A DNA stretch of 40,024 nucleotides from SIG603 sp964370115 (GTDB lineage Bacteria; Bacillota; Clostridia; Oscillospirales; Acutalibacteraceae). Both the position numbers and the translations under genes were made by a program. This document shows positions 8,190 through 15,445 of this stretch, piece by piece. The notes beneath the pieces were generated by a model that made no database searches, was not told the DNA's origin, and was given only the letters and a program-made list of their open reading frames with translations. How positions within the stretch are numbered: position 1 is the first letter of the stretch; each line of letters begins with the position of its first letter. The stretch is taken from positions 1 through 40,024 of the forward strand of contig CAYJIA010000016.1 of the NCBI GenBank assembly GCA_964370115.1, read 5' to 3'.

Positions 8190-8213
8190 AACGGGTGGGA
8201 TTTTCCACCCGTT
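8190..8213 (+). terminator. Terminator-like hairpin, upstream copy
   Basis: Perfect 9-base-pair stem, AACGGGTGG at 8190-8198 and CCACCCGTT at 8205-8213, loop GATTTT. It lacks a T run (CAGTGCG follows). Eighteen bases of it (ACGGGTGGGATTTTCCAC) recur at 8477-8494, where the T run is present. Confidence 0.75.
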
Positions 8214-8216
8214 CAG

Positions 8217-8255
8217 TGCGTTAAAAATGATATAGTGTTTCGCTATAATGACGCA
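8217..8255 (+). repeat. Small imperfect hairpin before the structured repeat
   Basis: Outer arms TGCGT (8217-8221) and ACGCA (8251-8255) enclose TATAG (8231-8235) and CTATA (8243-8247). It sits directly upstream of repeat copy 1 but has no counterpart near copy 2, so it may be separate. Confidence 0.4.
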
Positions 8256-8258
8256 TAT

Positions 8259-8422
8259 AAAAAGTTTTACTAAATTTTTTTCAAAAAATTTCGGGTGCTT
8301 AGGGCTGAGCCCTAAGGCGTTTTCCGCAGAAAACGCAATCCTGTCCTAAGAAGAGCTTTTTTGAAGGTGAATTTGCCAATTTATTGGCAAAGAGGAAGCT
8401 TTTTGCGATAGAAAAAGTTTCC
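8259..8422 (+). repeat. Structured intergenic repeat, copy 1
   Basis: About 164 bases with no reading frame, alignable along its whole length with 25529-25690. It is a chain of hairpins: an A/T stem at 8272-8291; CTTAGGGC/GCCCTAAG (8298-8305/8309-8316, loop TGA); the 20-base palindrome GCGTTTTCCGCAGAAAACGC (8317-8336); TTGCCAAT/ATTGGCAA (8373-8380/8383-8390); and GGAAGCTTTTT/AAAAAGTTTCC (8394-8404/8412-8422), which needs one G·U pair on this strand. Arms differ from copy 2 in compensating ways. It lies between the coaD operon and mraZ. Function unknown; a MITE-like element or a structured transcript end are both possible. Confidence 0.8.
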
Positions 8423-8476
8423 TTATATCATCCATTTTGTATAATATTTTTTCCACAGGGGGTTATTGGCAGTCTG

Positions 8477-8505
8477 ACGGGTGGGATTTTCCACTCGTTT
8501 TTATA
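8477..8505 (+). terminator. Terminator, downstream copy
   Basis: Stem ACGGGTGG (8477-8484) with CCACTCGT (8491-8498), one G·U pair, loop GATTTT, then a T run. It shares 18 identical bases with the hairpin at 8190-8213. It probably ends transcription from the coaD operon. Confidence 0.8.
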
Positions 8506-8579
8506 CTGGAAAGCTTAGCCATTCATTGAAAAAACGGATAAGTTTCAACTTTTGTATTTTAACTAAATATCCCCACTTT

Positions 8580-8610
8580 ACACCACACCATATATTGTGG
8601 TGTTTTTTTT
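8580..8610 (+). terminator. Terminator upstream of mraZ
   Basis: ACACCACA (8580-8587) pairs perfectly with TGTGGTGT (8596-8603) and is followed by eight or more T. It is the third terminator-like hairpin in 400 bases and insulates the mraZ promoter. Confidence 0.85.
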
Positions 8611-8656
8611 ATGCACACAATATACTTTACAAATATAAGAATTCAAGAAATTTTCC

Positions 8657-8685
8657 TTGCAAAAATTCAAATATTCATTTATAAT
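8657..8685 (+). promoter_or_regulatory. Promoter of the mraZ/dcw cluster
   Basis: TTGCAA (8657-8662) and a perfect TATAAT (8680-8685) with a 17-base spacer. The start point would be near 8692, just before the 10-bp repeats at 8697-8734. The leader to the mraZ ATG is about 95 bases and contains the palindrome GCTTTATAAAGC at 8747-8758. Confidence 0.8.
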
Positions 8686-8696
8686 CTTAATAGATG

Positions 8697-8734
8697 AGTG
8701 GCAAAAAGTGCAATAAAGTGCAACTAAATGCAAG
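8697..8734 (+). promoter_or_regulatory. Probable MraZ operator (10-bp direct repeats)
   Basis: AGTG recurs at 8697, 8707 and 8717 and a degenerate AATG at 8727, an exact 10-base period; the last three units read A(G/A)TGCAA. MraZ is known to bind short direct repeats with 10-bp spacing just upstream of its own gene (TGGG-type in E. coli, AAAGTG-type in mollicutes). Position right after the predicted start point fits repression of the dcw cluster by MraZ. Confidence 0.75.
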
Positions 8735-8787
8735 GTAATATAAAAAGCTTTATAAAGCAAAAAAACTTTACGAAAGGGAGAAAGCTT

Positions 8788-9207
8788 ATGTTATACGGCG
8801 AACATCAATATAATATGGACCCAAAAGGCCGTGTGACAGTGCCTGTAAAGTTCAGAGAAGAACTTGGCGACACTTTTTTTATTTGTAAAGGTAAAGGTGG
8901 TTACATTTACATGCAATCACGTGAAAAGCAAGCAGAAATGGAAGAGTCAATTTCAAACTTGCCATCAAAACATGCTGGAACTATGTTAAGAGTATTTATG
9001 GGAAGCAGTATCGAGGTTGAGATAGATAAACAGGGAAGAATACTAATTCCTCAAAGCCTTAGAGCTCATGCAAGTTTAAATAAGGAAGTAGTTATAGCAG
9101 GTATAGGAACAAGGGCTGAAATTTGGGATGCAGGCAAATGGAACGAATGCATCAGCGAAATTACACCTGAAATGATAGAAGAGGCTATAGGAGATATAAG
9201 ATTTTAA
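8788..9207 (+). CDS. mraZ: Transcriptional regulator MraZ
   Basis: DNA-binding regulator of the division and cell-wall cluster, an AbrB-like fold that forms ring oligomers and binds repeats before its own gene. Two SpoVT-AbrB-like halves are visible: YGEHQYNMDPKGRVTVPVKF (3-22) and VEIDKQGRILIPQSLRAHA, each with the DxxGRxxxP motif. The ATG at 8788 is preferred to one 60 bases upstream because AGGGAG is seven bases before it and MLYGEHQYNMDPKGR is the family N-terminus. 139 residues, normal. It is first in the cluster, followed by rsmH after 21 bases. Confidence 0.95.
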   Translation: MLYGEHQYNMDPKGRVTVPVKFREELGDTFFICKGKGGYIYMQSREKQAEMEESISNLPSKHAGTMLRVFMGSSIEVEIDKQGRILIPQSLRAHASLNKEVVIAGIGTRAEIWDAGKWNECISEITPEMIEEAIGDIRF

Positions 9208-9228
9208 TCCTATAGAGAGTGAGTGAAT

Positions 9229-10155
9229 ATGGAATTTAACCATGTTTCGGTGCTTTTTGACGAGAGCATCCGTGAGCTTAACATTAAAGAAAATGGAATA
9301 TATGTAGACGGCACCGCAGGTGGCGGAGGTCACTCTGGTGCAATACTTAGTAATTTAAAAAGCGGTAGGCTTATTTCTATAGATCAAGACCCAGATGCCA
9401 TAAAAGTTCTAAAAGCTAAATTTGCAGAAAACGATTTGTCGATAATCGAAACGGGAAATTTCTCGCAAATGGAAGAGCTTGTAAAGAACAACGGCTTTAC
9501 AGAAGTGGACGGTGTCTTGCTTGATATCGGTGTTTCGTCGTTTCAACTCGACACGGCAGACCGAGGTTTTTCATACCACAGTGAGGCAGAGCTTGACATG
9601 CGAATGAGTAAAAGCGGAGTCTCAGCTAAAGATTTGGTTAACAATAAAGACTGGAAAGAGCTTGCGAAAATCATCAGTATGTACGGCGAAGAAAAATTTG
9701 CCGTGCCAATTTCAAAGGCAATAGTAAAATATAGAGAAGAAAAAGAGATTGAAACAACGGTGGAACTTGCTGAGATTATAAAATGGGCAGTTCCAGCAGC
9801 TGTAAGGCGTGAAGGTGGACATCCCGCGCGTAAAACATTTCAAGCCTTAAGGATAGAAGTAAACGACGAGCTTGGTAACCTAAGAGAGGGTTTAAGGGCG
9901 GCATTTAATTTACTTAAACCTGGTGGAAGGTTATGTGTGATAAGCTTTCACTCTCTTGAAGACAGAATAGTTAAAAAGCAAATGAACGAGTGGTGCATTT
10001 CTTGTACTTGCCCAAAAGAATTTCCGATTTGCATATGCGCAGGCAAGGCTAAAGCTAAAGTGCTTTACAAAAGAGGCATACTTCCCACACAAGAAGAGAT
10101 AGACGAAAATCCAAGGGCAAGAAGTGCAAGGCTTCGTGTACTTGAAAAATTGTAA
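9229..10155 (+). CDS. rsmH: 16S rRNA m4C1402 methyltransferase RsmH
   Basis: SAM-dependent methyltransferase (formerly MraW) that N4-methylates C1402 of 16S rRNA. Visible motifs: YVDGTAGGGGHSGAIL (SAM-binding motif I), DGVLLDIGVSSFQLD, DRGFSY, LDMRM, RRxGGHPARKTFQALRI and CVISFHSLEDRIVK. The C-terminal NPRARSARLRVLEK is the typical end. The start at 9229 (MEFNHVSVL) is two codons inside an alternative GTG; GAGAGTGAG is a weak ribosome site. 308 residues, as usual. Follows mraZ in the standard order. Confidence 0.96.
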   Translation: MEFNHVSVLFDESIRELNIKENGIYVDGTAGGGGHSGAILSNLKSGRLISIDQDPDAIKVLKAKFAENDLSIIETGNFSQMEELVKNNGFTEVDGVLLDIGVSSFQLDTADRGFSYHSEAELDMRMSKSGVSAKDLVNNKDWKELAKIISMYGEEKFAVPISKAIVKYREEKEIETTVELAEIIKWAVPAAVRREGGHPARKTFQALRIEVNDELGNLREGLRAAFNLLKPGGRLCVISFHSLEDRIVKKQMNEWCISCTCPKEFPICICAGKAKAKVLYKRGILPTQEEIDENPRARSARLRVLEKL

Positions 10156-10185
10156 ATTAAATTATATAAAAGAAAGGTTGAGAGC

Positions 10186-10725
10186 ATGGCAGCACCACAA
10201 AGAAGAAGAAGAGTTTCGCATGATATTTATGATGGCAACGCAGCAAGAAATATGTCAGCGCCTGCTCAAAGACCAAGAAGGCAGGAAGAAGGAAAAAAAG
10301 GTAAAGGTAAAGGTAAAGTTGTAACCCTAACACCGTTTCAACAATTTCTTTCACGTCTTAGCAAGATTGATTTGTCGAAAAGAATTACAAGGCTTGTTAC
10401 TGGTGCCGGATTATTCATTTTAGCGGCAGTTGTTATAAACGGGCAAGTTCAACTTGCTGAGCTAAGTGCAAATATCGGAGAGCAAACTCAAGTGTATAAC
10501 GAGTTAAAAGGCATAGAAGTTCAATACGAAATGGAAATTAACAACCATACAGACGTAGCACAGCTTGAGGCGTTTGTAACTGAAAGTCTTGGAATGGAAA
10601 AAGTAAACAGCAACCAAATCACCTATGTTAACTTCGCAAAAGAAGACAAGGGTGAAGTATTAATAGAGCCGTCAAAGAATATTTTTGAGGAAATTATAGA
10701 CTTTATATCTAATTGGCTGTCATAA
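10186..10725 (+). CDS. ftsL: FtsL/DivIC-like septum protein
   Basis: Bitopic division protein in the FtsL position between rsmH and the PBP gene. A basic cytoplasmic N-terminus of about 65 residues (RRRR near the start, GKKGKGKGK at about 42-50) precedes one membrane helix (about 69-86, VTGAGLFILAAVVINGQ). A short coiled coil and an extracellular tail with the FtsL-like ending VTESLGMEKVNSNQITYV follow. FtsL joins FtsB/DivIC and FtsQ to activate the septal FtsW-PBP pair. At 179 residues it is longer than the usual 90-130 because of its N- and C-terminal extensions. Sequence identity alone is weak; position, topology and the LGM motif carry the call. Confidence 0.8.
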   Translation: MAAPQRRRRVSHDIYDGNAARNMSAPAQRPRRQEEGKKGKGKGKVVTLTPFQQFLSRLSKIDLSKRITRLVTGAGLFILAAVVINGQVQLAELSANIGEQTQVYNELKGIEVQYEMEINNHTDVAQLEAFVTESLGMEKVNSNQITYVNFAKEDKGEVLIEPSKNIFEEIIDFISNWLS

Positions 10726-10766
10726 TATAACGGTTTTGCGAATAAAACTGCAATAGTAATTAAATT

Positions 10767-10795
10767 ATGGGGGACAGTCTTGTGCTGTTCCCCAT
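10767..10795 (+). promoter_or_regulatory. Strong hairpin between ftsL and the PBP gene
   Basis: ATGGGGGACAG (10767-10777) pairs with CTGTTCCCCAT (10785-10795), 11 pairs with one G·U, loop TCTTGTG. No T run follows, so it is not a standard terminator; it could be an mRNA processing or stability element that changes expression inside the cluster. Confidence 0.55.
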
Positions 10796-10845
10796 ACTAA
10801 AAAGTATAGACTATTTTGTGCATTTGATGGAAATAGGAGAATTTT

Positions 10846-13089
10846 ATGGGAAAAAATAAGAGAAGCATGGCTAACAAAAAGGCGTTAATAGTTTTTTTAG
10901 TTGTTATTTTAATGTTTATTTACGCTATATCGGCACTTGTCAAGTGGCAGCTTGTAATGGGCGAAGAGCTTAAGACTTTAACTTTAGAACAAAGTTTAAG
11001 ATCGACAGAGCTTTCTGCAATGCGTGGAACAATTTATGATACAACAGGAGATAAAATACTTGCGCAAAGTGCAAGTGTTTGGGACGTTGTATTAGATCCA
11101 AATCAGTTTGGAAGCGATACGGCAAAAAAAGATATAACCGCTTCGGGGCTTGCAAGTATTTTAGGGCTTGAGTACGAATATATAAGAGAGCGTCTTGACC
11201 GCGTGAGCAATTATGAAAAAATAGCAAGTAGAATTGAAGTTGACACGAGAGATACAATTCTGACTTTTTTAAGTGAAAATGAAATAGAGACAGGCGTAAC
11301 ACTTGAAGACAATTACAAAAGATATTATCCATATGGTTCTACTGCATCTGTTGTAATTGGCTTTACAGGAAGCGACAACATAGGACTTGAGGGTCTTGAA
11401 TATCAGTATAATGATTTATTAAGTGGCACAACAGGTCAAATGGTGAGTTTTAAAAATGCTATAGGGCTTGACATGCCCGTACAATACGACCAACTTATCG
11501 AGGCAGAAGCAGGTCATGACTTGGTTTTGACCATAGATGAAACAGTGCAAAGTATAGTCGAAAAACACCTACAAGAGGGAATAGAGCAGTACAAAGTTGA
11601 AGAAGGCGCGACGGCTGTAGTAATGGATGTAAACACCGGTGCAATTATTGCGCTTGCAACAGGTAGTGACTATGACTTAAACGATCCATATGAAATAACG
11701 GATGAAGCTGTTATTGCAGAGATAAACGAGCTTCCAGACGAGGAACAATCTGCGGCAATTTATGCAGCACAGCAAGAACAATGGAGAAACAAAGCGGTAA
11801 GTGATACATATTATCCCGGTTCTGTTTTTAAACCTGTATCAAGCTCTATGGCGCTTGATAGCGGTGCGATAACGCTAGACACTACTTTTGAATGTACTGG
11901 TTCACATACTCCAGTAAGTGGCGGAAGCAATATTTCTTGCTGGTATGTATATGGGCACGGAGTTCAAACTGTTAGAGAGGGTGTATCAAACTCTTGCAAC
12001 CCGTTTATGATGCAAATGGCAGAAAGACTTGGCATAGACATGTTTTATGAGTATTTTCAAGCATTTGGATTTACAGAAAAAACTGGCATAGACTTACCGG
12101 GTGAAGCCACAGGTGTTCACAGAACAGGTGACGAAATGGACGCAACTGACCTTGCGGTTTATGCATTTGGACAAAACTTTGGTATTACACCGATACAAAT
12201 GATTACGGCGACAGCCGCGGTTGCAAACGGTGGATACCTAGTGCAACCTCATGTGGTGGACAGAGTTTTAGACAGCGATGGAAATATAGTACAGCAGGCA
12301 GACACCAGCTATAAAAGACAGGTTATATCTACAGAAGTCGCGACTGAAATGGCAGATATTATGTACGAAACCGCAACTATAGGCTCTGCAAAAAACGGTA
12401 ATGTACCTGGATATAAAATAGCAGGTAAAACAGGAACTTCAGAAAAAATCGACGAATGGGCAAGAGACCCAGATGAACCAAAAGGTTATATAGTATCGTA
12501 CTGTGGATTTGCTCCGGCAGACGACCCACAATATGCATGTTTAGTATATTTTGATGAACCAACAGAGGGCAAGGCGTCTTCATCACTTCAAGCGGCTCCA
12601 ACTTTCTCACTTATGATGAAAGAAATACTTCCATATTTGGGAGTTGAAATGGATTTAAGCGGAGACGACGGCTCAGGAGTTTCACAGGTAAGTGTTCCAG
12701 ATGTGCTTGGAAAAACTTTAGAAGAAGCTAAAGAAATTGTCGAGGAAAAAGGTTTAAGCTTTGAAGTATACGGCGATGATTCAGACACAATGACTATAGT
12801 GGCACAAACTCCATCGGCAGGAACACTGGTTCAGTCAGATGGTCAAGTAATACTTTACACCGAGGCAGACCATGCAGGAGAAAATATGGTAGAGGTGCCT
12901 GACTTTACAGGCATGACAGTTTCGGCTTGTAACGAAGAAATTGCATCTCTAGGACTTCAAATGATGTACTCAGGTGCGGCGACTTCGGGCACGCTACTAG
13001 CAGGAAATCAAGACATTCCAGCAGGAAGTTTGGTAGAGCCTGGAACGGTAATTACAATAACATTTTTAGATCAAAATGCGGCAGATTAA
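10846..13089 (+). CDS. Septal penicillin-binding transpeptidase with PASTA domains (FtsI/SpoVD type)
   Basis: Class B penicillin-binding protein that cross-links peptidoglycan at the septum with FtsW. Short cytoplasmic N-terminus, one membrane helix (12-32), PBP dimerisation region (about 55-210) and transpeptidase domain with SxxK at S326-K329 (PGSVFKP), SxN at S383-N385 (SNSCNP) and KTG at 528-530 (AGKTGTSEK). Two PASTA domains end the protein (about 613-672 and 681-741), which bind muropeptide or beta-lactam-like ligands. 747 residues. SpoVD of sporulation and the vegetative PBP share this architecture, so sequence alone does not decide between them; being the only class B PBP in the dcw cluster favours the vegetative role. 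AATAGGAGAATTTT precedes the ATG. Confidence 0.92.
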   Translation: MGKNKRSMANKKALIVFLVVILMFIYAISALVKWQLVMGEELKTLTLEQSLRSTELSAMRGTIYDTTGDKILAQSASVWDVVLDPNQFGSDTAKKDITASGLASILGLEYEYIRERLDRVSNYEKIASRIEVDTRDTILTFLSENEIETGVTLEDNYKRYYPYGSTASVVIGFTGSDNIGLEGLEYQYNDLLSGTTGQMVSFKNAIGLDMPVQYDQLIEAEAGHDLVLTIDETVQSIVEKHLQEGIEQYKVEEGATAVVMDVNTGAIIALATGSDYDLNDPYEITDEAVIAEINELPDEEQSAAIYAAQQEQWRNKAVSDTYYPGSVFKPVSSSMALDSGAITLDTTFECTGSHTPVSGGSNISCWYVYGHGVQTVREGVSNSCNPFMMQMAERLGIDMFYEYFQAFGFTEKTGIDLPGEATGVHRTGDEMDATDLAVYAFGQNFGITPIQMITATAAVANGGYLVQPHVVDRVLDSDGNIVQQADTSYKRQVISTEVATEMADIMYETATIGSAKNGNVPGYKIAGKTGTSEKIDEWARDPDEPKGYIVSYCGFAPADDPQYACLVYFDEPTEGKASSSLQAAPTFSLMMKEILPYLGVEMDLSGDDGSGVSQVSVPDVLGKTLEEAKEIVEEKGLSFEVYGDDSDTMTIVAQTPSAGTLVQSDGQVILYTEADHAGENMVEVPDFTGMTVSACNEEIASLGLQMMYSGAATSGTLLAGNQDIPAGSLVEPGTVITITFLDQNAAD

Positions 13090-13122
13090 AAGCTTTAGGG
13101 CTGTAGAGGAAAGGGAAAATAA

Positions 13123-14124
13123 ATGAACAATAGTATATATATAGTGCTTGCGGCAATTTTAGGTTTTGGAATAACCGCAGTGCTAGGGATTTTTATGATA
13201 CCATTTTTGCACAAACTAAAATTTGGTCAAACAATAAGAGAGGTAGGCCCCTCTTGGCATCAGAAAAAACAAGGAACTCCTACTATGGGTGGATTAATGT
13301 TTATAATCGGCATAGTGGTAGCAGTGATGATTTGTGTTCCCTTACACCTGTCTGTATCGGGTGGAGAAACATTTTTAAGTGTTACGAGAATATTTTCAGG
13401 ACTGCTTATGGCAGTGGCGTTTGGTGTAATCGGATTTTTTGATGATTTCATCAGCATAGTAAAGAAAAGAAATTTAGGACTAACAGAAAAACAAAAATTA
13501 CTTTTACAGTTTTTAATCGCAGGAGGTTACCTTGCCTCTGAGGCAATTGCTGGTGCGGGAACCGACACTTATATACCCTTTGTAGGCTTGATTGACTTAG
13601 GATATGTCTACTATGTTTTATCAGCACTTTTAATTGTGGGAATTGTAAATGCAGTTAACTTTACAGACGGCGTGGACGGCTTAAACAGCAGTGTTACTTG
13701 CTTTGTTTGCGTGGCACTTATGATATGCTCATTCATGCTTTACTATCAAGGAATAGCTGTGTTTGCGGCGGCTTCAGCGGGAGCTTGCATAGGATTTATG
13801 CTTTGGAACTTTAATCCTGCAAAAATCTTTATGGGAGACACAGGTTCCCTGTTTTTAGGCGGATTGGTGTGCGCATTAAGTTTTGGAATAGAAAGACCAA
13901 TTTTACTATTACCTTTGGGAATAATTTATATACTTGAAATTGTATCAGTTGTACTACAAGTAGTGTACTTTAAACTTACAAAAGGAAAAAGATTATTTAA
14001 AATGGCGCCAATTCACCATCATTTTGAGATGTCTGGTTGGAGCGAAGTGAAAATTTGCGTAGTGTTTTCGATTATAACAATACTAGGCGCTGCAGTTGCA
14101 ATTTTAAGCACAATTTACGGCTAA
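13123..14124 (+). CDS. mraY: Phospho-MurNAc-pentapeptide transferase MraY
   Basis: Integral membrane enzyme that makes lipid I by moving phospho-MurNAc-pentapeptide to undecaprenyl phosphate. Signatures: GTPTMGGLMFI, FDDFISIVKKRNLGLTEKQK, NFTDGVDGLNS with the catalytic aspartates, FMGDTGSLFLGG, and the APIHHHFEMSGWSE histidine motif near the C-terminus. About ten membrane segments; 333 residues, normal length. AAAGGGAAAATAA precedes the ATG. Gene order PBP-mraY-ftsW-murG is standard, but murF before mraY and murD after it are absent. Confidence 0.97.
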   Translation: MNNSIYIVLAAILGFGITAVLGIFMIPFLHKLKFGQTIREVGPSWHQKKQGTPTMGGLMFIIGIVVAVMICVPLHLSVSGGETFLSVTRIFSGLLMAVAFGVIGFFDDFISIVKKRNLGLTEKQKLLLQFLIAGGYLASEAIAGAGTDTYIPFVGLIDLGYVYYVLSALLIVGIVNAVNFTDGVDGLNSSVTCFVCVALMICSFMLYYQGIAVFAAASAGACIGFMLWNFNPAKIFMGDTGSLFLGGLVCALSFGIERPILLLPLGIIYILEIVSVVLQVVYFKLTKGKRLFKMAPIHHHFEMSGWSEVKICVVFSIITILGAAVAILSTIYG

Positions 14125-14181
14125 TTTAGAATTTTATGGCAATACTTACATTATATTTTATGGAAGCGGAGGAAAAACTGC

Positions 14182-15435
14182 GTGGAAGGCATTAATAGAG
14201 AGAAAAATTATAAGAGAAAAAAAGTTGACAAAATGCAAAATGTGCAGTTTGCAGGTGGAGCAAGTGCAGGTGTGGCAAGTCCTAGGAAAAAGAGAGCACA
14301 AAAGAAAAAGTTTAGCTTGAAAAATGTGTTTAACGTAGGAAGAAAAGGGCTTGATATGCCACTTTTTACTTTGGTATTAATTCTTTTGAGCATAGGGCTT
14401 ATTATGCTGTTTTCTGCAAGTTATCCCACAGGATATGTCTATGGAGATAGCTATAGCTTTATAAGAGATCAGGCGGTTTTCGCCGTAATGGGTCTTGGTA
14501 TAATGTTTGCGGTGTCGATAGTTGATTATCATCAAATAAGAAATTTGAGCAAACTGATTTTTGGTGTGACGGTTGGCTTTTTGCTAATTACAATTATTTT
14601 TGCAGGTACCCCAATCGCACCTCGTGAAGGCGTTGCTAGCAGATGGATAAACTTAGGATTTGTGAGCTTTCAGCCGTCTGAGTTTGCAAAATTTGCATTG
14701 GTATTGGTGCTTGCAAAGCATATATCGAAAGTCGGAGATAAAGTAAAAACATTTAGCAAAGGCGTTTTGCCGTGTTTCGGGTTTACCGCAATCATCGCAG
14801 GACTTGTTTTGCTTGAAAGACATCTATCTGCTACTATAATCATACTTCTAGTGGCAGGCATAATCATGTTTGTGGGCGGAATTAGAGCTAGATGGTTTAT
14901 AGGAATATTTGGCATAGTGCTAGTCGGAATTATAATAGTGGTAGCCTCGGGTGCATTCGACTACGCTTTGAGCAGGCTTGACACTTGGCTTGACCCATTT
15001 AGCGATTATCAAACAAAAAATTCGCTTTACGCAATAGGATCTGGTCAACTTTTAGGAGTAGGGCTTGGACAGTCGACACAAAAGCACTTGTATCTTCCTG
15101 CACCGCAAAATGATTTTATTTTTGCTATAGTTTGTGAAGAACTAGGTTTTATTGGCGCAATTATAATAATAGCTTTATTTGTTGCACTAATTTGGCGTGG
15201 AGTTTCGATTTCAATACATGCAAAAGATATGTTCGGTATGCTTTTAGGGCTTGGAATTACATTTATAATAGGAATACAAACGGTTTTGAATATTTGCGTT
15301 GTAACAGCGGCTATTCCAAATACTGGTATTAGTTTGCCGTTTTTCAGTGCAGGAGGAACCTCGCTTGTCACATTGCTTGCAGAGATAGGCGTGCTTTTAT
15401 CAATATCAAAAGATTCATATATCGAAAAAACCTAG
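14182..15435 (+). CDS. ftsW: Septal peptidoglycan polymerase FtsW (SEDS family)
   Basis: SEDS-family glycosyltransferase that polymerises lipid II at the septum with the class B PBP encoded two genes upstream. A basic cytoplasmic N-terminus of about 55 residues, then ten membrane helices. Conserved SEDS features include LIMLFSASYPTGY, GVASRWINLGFVSFQPSEFAK, LLERHLSATIII, QTKNSLYAIGSGQLLGVGLGQS, LPAPQNDFIFAIVCEELGF and PNTGISLPFFSAGGTS. The GTG start lies eight bases after CGGAGGA. SpoVE is the sporulation paralogue and cannot be excluded, although position in the cluster favours FtsW. 417 residues, slightly long owing to the N-terminus. Confidence 0.93.
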   Translation: MEGINREKNYKRKKVDKMQNVQFAGGASAGVASPRKKRAQKKKFSLKNVFNVGRKGLDMPLFTLVLILLSIGLIMLFSASYPTGYVYGDSYSFIRDQAVFAVMGLGIMFAVSIVDYHQIRNLSKLIFGVTVGFLLITIIFAGTPIAPREGVASRWINLGFVSFQPSEFAKFALVLVLAKHISKVGDKVKTFSKGVLPCFGFTAIIAGLVLLERHLSATIIILLVAGIIMFVGGIRARWFIGIFGIVLVGIIIVVASGAFDYALSRLDTWLDPFSDYQTKNSLYAIGSGQLLGVGLGQSTQKHLYLPAPQNDFIFAIVCEELGFIGAIIIIALFVALIWRGVSISIHAKDMFGMLLGLGITFIIGIQTVLNICVVTAAIPNTGISLPFFSAGGTSLVTLLAEIGVLLSISKDSYIEKT

Positions 15436-15445
15436 GAGAAAGTTT

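Noticed and set aside
7912..8208. Minus-strand frame opposite the coiled-coil gene
   Set aside because: It lies over a well-supported plus-strand gene, has no ribosome site and encodes cysteine/phenylalanine-rich antisense-like sequence.
8440..8445. Isolated TATAAT downstream of repeat copy 1
   Set aside because: The best -35 at 17 bases is GTTTCC, part of the last hairpin arm, and no gene follows before two terminators.
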